Below, in pieces: positions 10,581 through 23,282 of a stretch of DNA of 64,000 bases. The stretch's first letter is position 1, and every line of letters starts with the position of its first letter. Origin of the DNA: Limanda limanda (lineage: Eukaryota > Chordata > Actinopteri > Pleuronectiformes > Pleuronectidae); NCBI RefSeq assembly GCF_963576545.1, contig NW_026870391.1, positions 124,001 through 188,000 on the forward strand, written 5' to 3'. The translations under genes and the position numbers were made by a program. The notes beneath the pieces are model-generated. The model searched no databases. It had not been told where the DNA came from and was given only the letters and a program-made list of their open reading frames with translations.

Positions 10581-12193
10581 CCATCCTTGAGCTTCTCCGA
10601 CTTTCGGAAGGGTTAGGGTTAGGGTTAGGGATGAAAGCACATAGGAGAAAGAGATATTCTTGAATAACTTTTTTTGTGAAGGTCGGAGAGACTTGCAAGT
10701 AGGCTCTACCCCCACTAAATGGGGTAGCGCGCATCGATCGGTACCATCCTTGAGCTTCTCCGACTTTCGGAAGGGTTAGGGTTAGGGTTAGGGATGAAAG
10801 CACATAGGAGAAAGAGATATTCTTGAATAACTTTTTTTGTGAAGGTCGGAGAGACTTGCAAGTAGGCTCTACCCCCACTAAATGGGGTAGCGCGCATCGA
10901 TCGGTACCATCCTTGAGCTTCTCCGACTTTTGGAAGGGTTAGGGTTAGGGTTAGGGATGAAAGCACATAGGAGAAAGAGATATTCTTGAATAACTTTTTT
11001 TGTGAAGGTCGGAGAGACTTGCAAGTAGGCTCTACCCCCACTAAATGGGGTAGCGCGCATCGATCGGTACCATCCTTGAGCTTCTCCGACTTTCGGAAGG
11101 GTTAGGGTTAGGGTTAGGGATGAAAGCACATAGGAGAAAGAGATATTCTTGAATAACTTTTTTTGTGAAGGTCGGAGAGACTTGCAAGTAGGCTCTACCC
11201 CCACTAAATGGGGTAGCGCGCATCGATCGGTACCATCCTTGAGCTTCTCCGACTTTCGGAAGGGTTAGGGTTAGGGTTAGGGATGAAAGCACATAGGAGA
11301 AAGAGATATTCTTGAATAACTTTTTTTGTGAAGGTCGGAGAGACTTGCAAGTAGGCTCTACCCCCACTAAATGGGGTAGCGCGCATCGATCGGTACCATC
11401 CTTGAGCTTCTCCGACTTTCGGAAGGGTTAGGGTTAGGGTTAGGGATGAAAGCACATAGGAGAAAGAGATATTCTTGAATAACTTTTTTTGTGAAGGTCG
11501 GAGAGACTTGGAAAGTGGTTGCATCTGGACTAATTTGGGTCCTGCGGATCGATTGGTACCATCCCCGAGCTTGTACGACCTTCGGAAGAGGTCGACCGAC
11601 GAAATTCCCCCAAATCTGAGGAGATATTCTTGAATAACTTTTTTTGTGAAGGTCGGAGAGACTTGCAAGTAGGCTCTACCCCCACTAAATGGGGTAGCGC
11701 ACATCGATCGGTACCATCCTTGAGCTTCTCCGACTTTCGGAAGGGTTAGGGTTAGGGTTAGGGATGAAAGCACATAGGAGAAAGAGATATTCTTGAATAA
11801 CTTTTTTTGTGAAGGTCGGAGAGACTTGCAAGTAGGCTCTACCCCCACTAAATGGGGTAGCGCGCATCGATCGGTACCATCCTTGAGCTTCTCCGACTTT
11901 CGGAAGGGTTAGGGTTAGGGTTAGGGATGAAAGCACATAGGAGAAAGAGATATTCTTGAATAACTTTTTTGTGAAGGTCGGAGAGACTTGGAAAGTGGTT
12001 GCATCTGGACTAATTTGGGTCCTGCGGATCGATTGGTACCATCCCCGAGCTTGTACGACCTTCGGAAGAGGTCGACCGACGAAATTCCCCCAAATCTGAG
12101 GAGATATTCTTGAATAACTTTTTTTGTGAAGGTCGGAGAGACTTGCAAGTAGGCTCTACCCCCACTAAATGGGGTAGCGCACATCGATCGGTA
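10581..12193 (+). repeat. HOR cassette U3, copy 1 (A5-D-A-D, 1613 bp)
   Basis: Five A units, D, A, D. The last A' (from 11877) has a six-T core, a mark shared by all four U3 copies. The second A carries the CGACTTTTGG head variant. Together with the upstream U2 it matches 15882-19256 at an offset of 7063 bp. Confidence 0.88.
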
Positions 12194-15100
12194 CCATCCT
12201 TGAGCTTCTCCGACTTTCGGAAGGGTTAGGGTTAGGGTTAGGGATGAAAGCACATAGGAGAAAGAGATATTCTTGAATAACTTTTTTTGTGAAGGTCGGA
12301 GAGACTTGCAAGTAGGCTCTACCCCCACTAAATGGGGTAGCGCGCATCGATCGGTACCATCCTTGAGCTTCTCCGACTTTTGGAAGGGTTAGGGTTAGGG
12401 TTAGGGATGAAAGCACATAGGAGAAAGAGATATTCTTGAATAACTTTTTTTGTGAAGGTCGGAGAGACTTGCAAGTAGGCTCTACCCCCACTAAATGGGG
12501 TAGCGCGCATCGATCGGTACCATCCTTGAGCTTCTCCGACTTTCGGAAGGGTTAGGGTTAGGGTTAGGGATGAAAGCACATAGGAGAAAGAGATATTCTT
12601 GAATAACTTTTTTTGTGAAGGTCGGAGAGACTTGCAAGTAGGCTCTACCCCCACTAAATGGGGTAGCGCGCATCGATCGGTACCATTCTTGAGCTTCTCC
12701 GACTTTCGGAAGGGTTAGGGTTAGGGTTAGGGATGAAAGCACATAGGAGAAAGAGATATTCTTGAATAACTTTTTTTGTGAAGGTCGGAGAGACTTGCAA
12801 GTAGGCTCTACCCCCACTAAATGGGGTAGCGCGCATCGATCGGTACCATCCTTGAGCTTCTCCGACTTTCGGAAGGGTTAGGGTTAGGGTTAGGGATGAA
12901 AGCACATAGGAGAAAGAGATATTCTTGAATAACTTTTTTTGTGAAGGTCGGAGAGACTTGGAAAGTGGTTGCATCTGGACTAATTTGGGTCCTGCAGATC
13001 GATTGGTACCATCCCCGAGTTTGTAAGACCTTCGGAAGAGGTCGACCGACGAAATTCCCCCAAATCTGAGGAGATATTCTTGAATAACTTTTTTTGTGAA
13101 GGTCGGAGAGACTTGCAAGTAGGCTCTACCCCCACTAAATGGGGTAGCGCACATCGATCGGTACCATCCTTGAGCTTCTCCGACTTTCGGAAGGGTTAGG
13201 GTTAGGGTTAGGGATGAAAGCACATAGGAGAAAGAGATATTCTTGAATAACTTTTTTTGTGAAGGTCGGAGAGACTTGCAAGTAGGCTGTACCCCCACTA
13301 AATGGGGTAGCGCGCATCGATCGGTACCATCTTTGAGCTTCTCCGACTTTCGGAAGGGTTAGGGTTAGGGTTAGGGATGAAAGCACATAGGAGAAAGAGA
13401 TATTCTTGAATAACTTTTTTTGTGAAGGTCGGAGAGACTTGGAAAGTGGTTGCATCTGGACTAATTTGGGTCCTGCAGATCGATTGGTACCATCCCCGAG
13501 CTTGTACGACCTTCGGAAGAGGTCGACCGACGAAATTCCCCCAAATCTGAGGAGATATTCTTGAATAACTTTTTTTGTGAAGGTCGGAGAGACTTGCAAG
13601 TAGGCTCTACCCCCACTAAATGGGGTAGCGCACATCGATCGGTACCATCCTTGAGCTTCTCCGACTTTCGGAAGGGTTAGGGTTAGGGTTAGGGATGAAA
13701 GCACATAGGAGAAAGAGATATTCTTGAATAACTTTTTTTGTGAAGGTCGGAGAGACTTGCAAGTAGGCTCTACCCCCACTAAATGGGGTAGCGCGCATCG
13801 ATCGGTACCATCCTTGAGCTTCTCCGACTTTCGGAAGGGTTAGGGTTAGGGATGAAAGCACATAGGAGAAAGAGATATTCTTGAATAACTTTTTTTGTGA
13901 AGGTCGGAGAGACTTGCAAGTAGGCTCTACCCCCACTAAATGGGGTAGCGCGCATCGATCGGTACCATCCTTGAGCTTCTCCGACTTTCGGAAGGGTTAG
14001 GGTTAGGGTTAGGGATGAAAGCACATAGGAGAAAGAGATATTCTTGAATAACTTTTTTTGTGAAGGTCGGAGAGACTTGGAAAGTGGTTGCATCTGGACT
14101 AATTTGGGTCCTGCGGATCGATTGGTACCATCCCCGAGCTTGTACGACCTTCGGAAGAGGTCGACCGACGAAATTCCCCCAAATCTGAGAAGATATTCTT
14201 GAATAGCTTTTTTTGTGAAGGTCGGAGAGACTTGCAAGTAGGCTCTACCCCCACTAAATGGGGTAGCGCACATCGATCGGTACCATCCTTGAGCTTCTCC
14301 GACTTTCGGAAGGGTTAGGGTTAGGGTTAGGGATGAAAGCACATAGGAGAAAGAGATATTCTTGAATAACTTTTTTTGTGAAGGTCGGAGAGACTTGCAA
14401 GTAGGCTGTACCCCCACTAAATGGGGTAGCGCGCATCGATCGGTACCATCTTTGAGCTTCTCCGACTTTCGGAAGGGTTAGGGTTAGGGTTAGGGATGAA
14501 AGCACATAGGAGAAAGAGATATTCTTGAATAACTTTTTTTGTGAAGGTCGGAGAGACTTGGAAAGTGGTTGCATCTGGACTAATTTGGGTCCTGCAGATC
14601 GATTGGTACCATCCCCGAGCTTGTACGACCTTCGGAAGAGGTCGACCGACGAAATTCCCCCAAATCTGAGGAGATATTCTTGAATAACTTTTTTTGTGAA
14701 GGTCGGAGAGACTTGCAAGTAGGCTCTACCCCCACTAAATGGGGTAGCGCACATCGATCGGTACCATCCTTGAGCTTCTCCGACTTTCGGAAGGGTTAGG
14801 GTTAGGGTTAGGGATGAAAGCACATAGGAGAAAGAGATATTCTTGAATAACTTTTTTTGTGAAGGTCGGAGAGACTTGCAAGTAGGCTCTACCCCCACTA
14901 AATGGGGTAGCGCGCATCGATCGGTACCATCCTTGAGCTTCTCCGACTTTCGGAAGGGTTAGGGTTAGGGATGAAAGCACATAGGAGAAAGAGATATTCT
15001 TGAATAACTTTTTTTGTGAAGGTCGGAGAGACTTGCAAGTAGGCTCTACCCCCACTAAATGGGGTAGCGCGCATCGATCGGTACCATCTTTGAGCTTCTC

Positions 15101-15881
15101 CGACTTTCGGAAGGGTTAGGGTTAGGGTTAGGGATGAAAGCACATAGGAGAAAGAGATATTCTTGAATAACTTTTTTTGTGAAGGTCGGAGAGACTTGGA
15201 AAGTGGTTGCATCTGGACTAATTTGGGTCCTGCGGATCGATTGGTACCATCCCCGAGCTTGTACGACCTTCGGAAGAGGTCGACCGACGAAATTCCCCCA
15301 AATCTGAGGAGATATTCTTGAATAGCTTTTTTTGTGAAGGTCGGAGAGACTTGCAAGTAGGCTCTACCCCCACTAAATGGGGTAGCGCACATCGATCGGT
15401 ACCATCCTTGAGCTTCTCCGACTTTCGGAAGGGTTAGGGTTAGGGTTAGGGATGAAAGCACATAGGAGAAAGAGATATTCTTGAATAACTTTTTTTGTGA
15501 AGGTCGGAGAGACTTGCAAGTAGGCTCTACCCCCACTAAATGGGGTAGCGCGCATCGATCGGTACCATCCTTGAGCTTCTCCGACTTTCGGAAGGGTTAG
15601 GGTTAGGGTTAGGGATGAAAGCACATAGGAGAAAGAGATATTCTTGAATAACTTTTTTGTGAAGGTCGGAGAGACTTGGAAAGTGGTTGCATCTGGACTA
15701 ATTTGGGTCCTGCGGATCGATTGGTACCATCCCCGAGCTTGTACGACCTTCGGAAGAGGTCGACCGACGAAATTCCCCCAAATCTGAGGAGATATTCTTG
15801 AATAACTTTTTTTGTGAAGGTCGGAGAGACTTGCAAGTAGGCTCTACCCCCACTAAATGGGGTAGCGCACATCGATCGGTA
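12194..15881 (+). repeat. HOR cassette U1, copy 2, extended by an internal 1119-bp duplication
   Basis: U1 order (A4-D-A-D-A2-D-A-D, 12194-14763) followed by an extra A2-D-A-D. The pattern is explained by tandem duplication of A-D-A2-D: 13164-14282 and 14283-15401, each 1119 bp, both with a shortened A (from 13808 and 14927) and AATAGC in the last B. The A4 run carries CATTCTTGAG near 12685, shared only with copies 3 and 4. GAGAAGATATTC near 14190 is private to one B. Confidence 0.87.
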
Positions 15882-17643
15882 CCATCCTTGAGCTTCTCCG
15901 ACTTTCGGAAGGGTTAGGGTTAGGGTTAGGGATGAAAGCACATAGGAGAAAGAGATATTCTTGAATAACTTTTTTTGTGAAGGTCGGAGAGACTTGCAAG
16001 TAGGCTCTACCCCCACTAAATGGGGTAGCGCGCATCGATCGGTACCATCCTTGAGCTTCTCCGACTTTTGGAAGGGTTAGGGTTAGGGTTAGGGATGAAA
16101 GCACATAGGAGAAAGAGATATTCTTGAATAACTTTTTTTGTGAAGGTCGGAGAGACTTGCAAGTAGGCTCTACCCCCACTAAATGGGGTAGCGCGCATCG
16201 ATCGGTACCATCCTTGAGCTTCTCCGACTTTCGGAAGGGTTAGGGTTAGGGATGAAAGCACATAGGAGAAAGAGATATTCTTGAATAACTTTTTTTGTGA
16301 AGGTCGGAGAGACTTGCAAGTAGGCTCTACCCCCACTAAATGGGGTAGCGCGCATCGATCGGTACCATCCTTGAGCTTCTCCGACTTTCGGAAGGGTTAG
16401 GGTTAGGGTTAGGGATGAAAGCACATAGGAGAAAGAGATATTCTTGAATAACTTTTTTGTGAAGGTCGGAGAGACTTGCAAGTAGGCTCTACCCCCACTA
16501 AATGGGGTAGCGCGCATCGATCGGTACCATCCTTGAGCTTCTCCGACTTTCGGAAGGGTTAGGGTTAGGGTTAGGGATGAAAGCACATAGGAGAAAGAGA
16601 TATTCTTGAATAACTTTTTTTGTGAAGGTCGGAGAGACTTGGAAAGTGGTTGCATCTGGACTAATTTGGGTCCTGCGGATCGATTGGTACCATCCCCGAG
16701 CTTGTACGACCTTCGGAAGAGGTCGACCGACGAAATTCCCCCAAATCTGAGGAGATATTCTTGAATAACTTTTTTTGTGAAGGTCGGAGAGACTTGCAAG
16801 TAGGCTCTACCCCCACTAAATGGGGTAGCGCACATCGATCGGTACCATCCTTGAGCTTCTCCGACTTTCGGAAGGGTTAGGGTTAGGGTTAGGGATGAAA
16901 GCACATAGGAGAAAGAGATATTCTTGAATAACTTTTTTTGTGAAGGTCGGAGAGACTTGCAAGTAGGCTCTACCCCCACTAAATGGGGTAGCGCGCATCG
17001 ATCGGTACCATCCTTGAGCTTCTCCGACTTTCGGAAGGGTTAGGGTTAGGGTTAGGGATGAAAGCACATAGGAGAAAGAGATATTCTTGAATAACTTTTT
17101 TTGTGAAGGTCGGAGAGACTTGGAAAGTGGTTGCATCTGGACTAATTTGGGTCCTGCGGATCGATTGGTACCATCCCCGAGCTTGTACGACCTTCGGAAG
17201 AGGTCGACCGACGAAATTCCCCCAAATCTGAGGAGATATTCTTGAATAACTTTTTTTGTGAAGGTCGGAGAGACTTGCAAGTAGGCTCTACCCCCACTAA
17301 ATGGGGTAGCGCGCATCGATCGGTACCATCCTTGAGCTTCTCCGACTTTCGGAAGGGTTAGGGTTAGGGTTAGGGATGAAAGCACATAGGAGAAAGAGAT
17401 ATTCTTGAATAACTTTTTTTGTGAAGGTCGGAGAGACTTGGAAAGTGGTTGCATCTGGACTAATTTGGGTCCTGCGGATCGATTGGTACCATCCCCGAGC
17501 TTGTACGACCTTCGGAAGAGGTCGACCGACGAAATTCCCCCAAATCTGAGGAGATATTCTTGAATAACTTTTTTTGTGAAGGTCGGAGAGACTTGCAAGT
17601 AGGCTCTACCCCCACTAAATGGGGTAGCGCACATCGATCGGTA
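15882..17643 (+). repeat. HOR cassette U2, copy 3 (1762 bp)
   Basis: Shortened A from 16208, six-T A from 16365, and abutting D dimers (B at 17171 and 17489). It lies 7063 bp downstream of copy 2. One difference seen: the A' head at about 17349 reads TTTCGG where copies 1 and 2 read TTTTGG. Confidence 0.87.
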
Positions 17644-19256
17644 CCATCCTTGAGCTTCTCCGACTTTCGGAAGGGTTAGGGTTAGGGTTAGGGATGAAAG
17701 CACATAGGAGAAAGAGATATTCTTGAATAACTTTTTTTGTGAAGGTCGGAGAGACTTGCAAGTAGGCTCTACCCCCACTAAATGGGGTAGCGCGCATCGA
17801 TCGGTACCATCCTTGAGCTTCTCCGACTTTCGGAAGGGTTAGGGTTAGGGTTAGGGATGAAAGCACATAGGAGAAAGAGATATTCTTGAATAACTTTTTT
17901 TGTGAAGGTCGGAGAGACTTGCAAGTAGGCTCTACCCCCACTAAATGGGGTAGCGCGCATCGATCGGTACCATCCTTGAGCTTCTCCGACTTTTGGAAGG
18001 GTTAGGGTTAGGGTTAGGGATGAAAGCACATAGGAGAAAGAGATATTCTTGAATAACTTTTTTTGTGAAGGTCGGAGAGACTTGCAAGTAGGCTCTACCC
18101 CCACTAAATGGGGTAGCGCGCATCGATCGGTACCATCCTTGAGCTTCTCCGACTTTCGGAAGGGTTAGGGTTAGGGTTAGGGATGAAAGCACATAGGAGA
18201 AAGAGATATTCTTGAATAACTTTTTTTGTGAAGGTCGGAGAGACTTGCAAGTAGGCTCTACCCCCACTAAATGGGGTAGCGCGCATCGATCGGTACCATC
18301 CTTGAGCTTCTCCGACTTTCGGAAGGGTTAGGGTTAGGGTTAGGGATGAAAGCACATAGGAGAAAGAGATATTCTTGAATAACTTTTTTTGTGAAGGTCG
18401 GAGAGACTTGCAAGTAGGCTCTACCCCCACTAAATGGGGTAGCGCGCATCGATCGGTACCATCCTTGAGCTTCTCCGACTTTCGGAAGGGTTAGGGTTAG
18501 GGTTAGGGATGAAAGCACATAGGAGAAAGAGATATTCTTGAATAACTTTTTTTGTGAAGGTCGGAGAGACTTGGAAAGTGGTTGCATCTGGACTAATTTG
18601 GGTCCTGCGGATCGATTGGTACCATCCCCGAGCTTGTACGACCTTCGGAAGAGGTCGACCGACGAAATTCCCCCAAATCTGAGGAGATATTCTTGAATAA
18701 CTTTTTTTGTGAAGGTCGGAGAGACTTGCAAGTAGGCTCTACCCCCACTAAATGGGGTAGCGCACATCGATCGGTACCATCCTTGAGCTTCTCCGACTTT
18801 CGGAAGGGTTAGGGTTAGGGTTAGGGATGAAAGCACATAGGAGAAAGAGATATTCTTGAATAACTTTTTTTGTGAAGGTCGGAGAGACTTGCAAGTAGGC
18901 TCTACCCCCACTAAATGGGGTAGCGCGCATCGATCGGTACCATCCTTGAGCTTCTCCGACTTTCGGAAGGGTTAGGGTTAGGGTTAGGGATGAAAGCACA
19001 TAGGAGAAAGAGATATTCTTGAATAACTTTTTTGTGAAGGTCGGAGAGACTTGGAAAGTGGTTGCATCTGGACTAATTTGGGTCCTGCGGATCGATTGGT
19101 ACCATCCCCGAGCTTGTACGACCTTCGGAAGAGGTCGACCGACGAAATTCCCCCAAATCTGAGGAGATATTCTTGAATAACTTTTTTTGTGAAGGTCGGA
19201 GAGACTTGCAAGTAGGCTCTACCCCCACTAAATGGGGTAGCGCACATCGATCGGTA
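17644..19256 (+). repeat. HOR cassette U3, copy 2 (1613 bp)
   Basis: Order A5-D-A-D with the six-T A' from 18940. Follows U2 exactly as copy 1 does. It is 4026 bp upstream of U3 copy 3. Confidence 0.88.
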
Positions 19257-21669
19257 CCATCCTTGAGCTTCTCCGACTTTCGGAAGGGTTAGGGTTAGGG
19301 TTAGGGATGAAAGCACATAGGAGAAAGAGATATTCTTGAATAACTTTTTTTGTGAAGGTCGGAGAGACTTGCAAGTAGGCTCTACCCCCACTAAATGGGG
19401 TAGCGCGCATCGATCGGTACCATCCTTGAGCTTCTCCGACTTTCGGAAGGGTTAGGGTTAGGGTTAGGGATGAAAGCACATAGGAGAAAGAGATATTCTT
19501 GAATAACTTTTTTTGTGAAGGTCGGAGAGACTTGCAAGTAGGCTCTACCCCCACTAAATGGGGTAGCGCGCATCGATCGGTACCATCCTTGAGCTTCTCC
19601 GACTTTTGGAAGGGTTAGGGTTAGGGTTAGGGATGAAAGCACATAGGAGAAAGAGATATTCTTGAATAACTTTTTTTGTGAAGGTCGGAGAGACTTGGAA
19701 AGTGGTTGCATCTGGACTAATTTGGGTCCTGCGGATCGATTGGTACCATCCCCGAGCTTGTACGACCTTCGGAAGAGGTCGACCGACGAAATTCCCCCAA
19801 ATCTGAGGAGATATTCTTGAATAACTTTTTTTGTGAAGGTCGGAGAGACTTGCAAGTAGGCTCTACCCCCACTAAATGGGGTAGCGCGCATCGATCGGTA
19901 CCATCCTTGAGCTTCTCCGACTTTCGGAAGGGTTAGGGTTAGGGTTAGGGATGAAAGCACATAGGAGAAAGAGATATTCTTGAATAACTTTTTTTGTGAA
20001 GGTCGGAGAGACTTGGAAAGTGGTTGCATCTGGACTAATTTGGGTCCTGCGGATCGATTGGTACCATCCCCGAGCTTGTACGACCTTCGGAAGAGGTCGA
20101 CCGACGAAATTCCCCCAAATCTGAGGAGATATTCTTGAATAACTTTTTTTGTGAAGGTCGGAGAGACTTGCAAGTAGGCTCTACCCCCACTAAATGGGGT
20201 AGCGCACATCGATCGGTACCATCCTTGAGCTTCTCCGACTTTCGGAAGGGTTAGGGTTAGGGTTAGGGATGAAAGCACATAGGAGAAAGAGATATTCTTG
20301 AATAACTTTTTTTGTGAAGGTCGGAGAGACTTGCAAGTAGGCTCTACCCCCACTAAATGGGGTAGCGCGCATCGATCGGTACCATCCTTGAGCTTCTCCG
20401 ACTTTCGGAAGGGTTAGGGTTAGGGTTAGGGATGAAAGCACATAGGAGAAAGAGATATTCTTGAATAACTTTTTTTGTGAAGGTCGGAGAGACTTGCAAG
20501 TAGGCTCTACCCCCACTAAATGGGGTAGCGCGCATCGATCGGTACCATCCTTGAGCTTCTCCGACTTTTGGAAGGGTTAGGGTTAGGGTTAGGGATGAAA
20601 GCACATAGGAGAAAGAGATATTCTTGAATAACTTTTTTTGTGAAGGTCGGAGAGACTTGCAAGTAGGCTCTACCCCCACTAAATGGGGTAGCGCGCATCG
20701 ATCGGTACCATCCTTGAGCTTCTCCGACTTTCGGAAGGGTTAGGGTTAGGGTTAGGGATGAAAGCACATAGGAGAAAGAGATATTCTTGAATAACTTTTT
20801 TTGTGAAGGTCGGAGAGACTTGCAAGTAGGCTCTACCCCCACTAAATGGGGTAGCGCGCATCGATCGGTACCATCCTTGAGCTTCTCCGACTTTCGGAAG
20901 GGTTAGGGTTAGGGTTAGGGATGAAAGCACATAGGAGAAAGAGATATTCTTGAATAACTTTTTTTGTGAAGGTCGGAGAGACTTGCAAGTAGGCTCTACC
21001 CCCACTAAATGGGGTAGCGCGCATCGATCGGTACCATCCTTGAGCTTCTCCGACTTTCGGAAGGGTTAGGGTTAGGGTTAGGGATGAAAGCACATAGGAG
21101 AAAGAGATATTCTTGAATAACTTTTTTTGTGAAGGTCGGAGAGACTTGGAAAGTGGTTGCATCTGGACTAATTTGGGTCCTGCGGATCGATTGGTACCAT
21201 CCCCGAGCTTGTACGACCTTCGGAAGAGGTCGACCGACGAAATTCCCCCAAATCTGAGGAGATATTCTTGAATAACTTTTTTTGTGAAGGTCGGAGAGAC
21301 TTGCAAGTAGGCTCTACCCCCACTAAATGGGGTAGCGCGCATCGATCGGTACCATCCTTGAGCTTCTCCGACTTTCGGAAGGGTTAGGGTTAGGGTTAGG
21401 GATGAAAGCACATAGGAGAAAGAGATATTCTTGAATAACTTTTTTTGTGAAGGTCGGAGAGACTTGGAAAGTGGTTGCATCTGGACTAATTTGGGTCCTG
21501 CGGATCGATTGGTACCATCCCCGAGCTTGTACGACCTTCGGAAGAGGTCGACCGACGAAATTCCCCCAAATCTGAGGAGATATTCTTGAATAACTTTTTT
21601 TGTGAAGGTCGGAGAGACTTGCAAGTAGGCTCTACCCCCACTAAATGGGGTAGCGCACATCGATCGGTA
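19257..21669 (+). repeat. Irregular segment A2-D-D-A5-D-D
   Basis: Not a standard cassette. Abutting D pairs (B at 19746/20064 and 21197/21515) lie 1451 bp apart, and the A5 run between them resembles U3. It can be read as two U2/U3 hybrids from unequal exchange: each A5-D of U3 joined to a D of U2. The B tail before the second D reads GCGCGC in both pairs, as in U2. Confidence 0.82.
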
Positions 21670-23282
21670 CCATCCTTGAGCTTCTCCGACTTTCGGAAGG
21701 GTTAGGGTTAGGGTTAGGGATGAAAGCACATAGGAGAAAGAGATATTCTTGAATAACTTTTTTTGTGAAGGTCGGAGAGACTTGCAAGTAGGCTCTACCC
21801 CCACTAAATGGGGTAGCGCGCATCGATCGGTACCATCCTTGAGCTTCTCCGACTTTCGGAAGGGTTAGGGTTAGGGTTAGGGATGAAAGCACATAGGAGA
21901 AAGAGATATTCTTGAATAACTTTTTTTGTGAAGGTCGGAGAGACTTGCAAGTAGGCTCTACCCCCACTAAATGGGGTAGCGCGCATCGATCGGTACCATC
22001 CTTGAGCTTCTCCGACTTTTGGAAGGGTTAGGGTTAGGGTTAGGGATGAAAGCACATAGGAGAAAGAGATATTCTTGAATAACTTTTTTTGTGAAGGTCG
22101 GAGAGACTTGCAAGTAGGCTCTACCCCCACTAAATGGGGTAGCGCGCATCGATCGGTACCATCCTTGAGCTTCTCCGACTTTCGGAAGGGTTAGGGTTAG
22201 GGTTAGGGATGAAAGCACATAGGAGAAAGAGATATTCTTGAATAACTTTTTTTGTGAAGGTCGGAGAGACTTGCAAGTAGGCTCTACCCCCACTAAATGG
22301 GGTAGCGCGCATCGATCGGTACCATCCTTGAGCTTCTCCGACTTTCGGAAGGGTTAGGGTTAGGGTTAGGGATGAAAGCACATAGGAGAAAGAGATATTC
22401 TTGAATAACTTTTTTTGTGAAGGTCGGAGAGACTTGCAAGTAGGCTCTACCCCCACTAAATGGGGTAGCGCGCATCGATCGGTACCATCCTTGAGCTTCT
22501 CCGACTTTCGGAAGGGTTAGGGTTAGGGTTAGGGATGAAAGCACATAGGAGAAAGAGATATTCTTGAATAACTTTTTTTGTGAAGGTCGGAGAGACTTGG
22601 AAAGTGGTTGCATCTGGACTAATTTGGGTCCTGCGGATCGATTGGTACCATCCCCGAGCTTGTACGACCTTCGGAAGAGGTCGACCGACGAAATTCCCCC
22701 AAATCTGAGGAGATATTCTTGAATAACTTTTTTTGTGAAGGTCGGAGAGACTTGCAAGTAGGCTCTACCCCCACTAAATGGGGTAGCGCACATCGATCGG
22801 TACCATCCTTGAGCTTCTCCGACTTTCGGAAGGGTTAGGGTTAGGGTTAGGGATGAAAGCACATAGGAGAAAGAGATATTCTTGAATAACTTTTTTTGTG
22901 AAGGTCGGAGAGACTTGCAAGTAGGCTCTACCCCCACTAAATGGGGTAGCGCGCATCGATCGGTACCATCCTTGAGCTTCTCCGACTTTCGGAAGGGTTA
23001 GGGTTAGGGTTAGGGATGAAAGCACATAGGAGAAAGAGATATTCTTGAATAACTTTTTTGTGAAGGTCGGAGAGACTTGGAAAGTGGTTGCATCTGGACT
23101 AATTTGGGTCCTGCGGATCGATTGGTACCATCCCCGAGCTTGTACGACCTTCGGAAGAGGTCGACCGACGAAATTCCCCCAAATCTGAGGAGATATTCTT
23201 GAATAACTTTTTTTGTGAAGGTCGGAGAGACTTGCAAGTAGGCTCTACCCCCACTAAATGGGGTAGCGCACATCGATCGGTA
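21670..23282 (+). repeat. HOR cassette U3, copy 3 (1613 bp)
   Basis: Order A5-D-A-D with the six-T A' from 22966. It is the first of two U3 cassettes directly in tandem. Confidence 0.88.
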
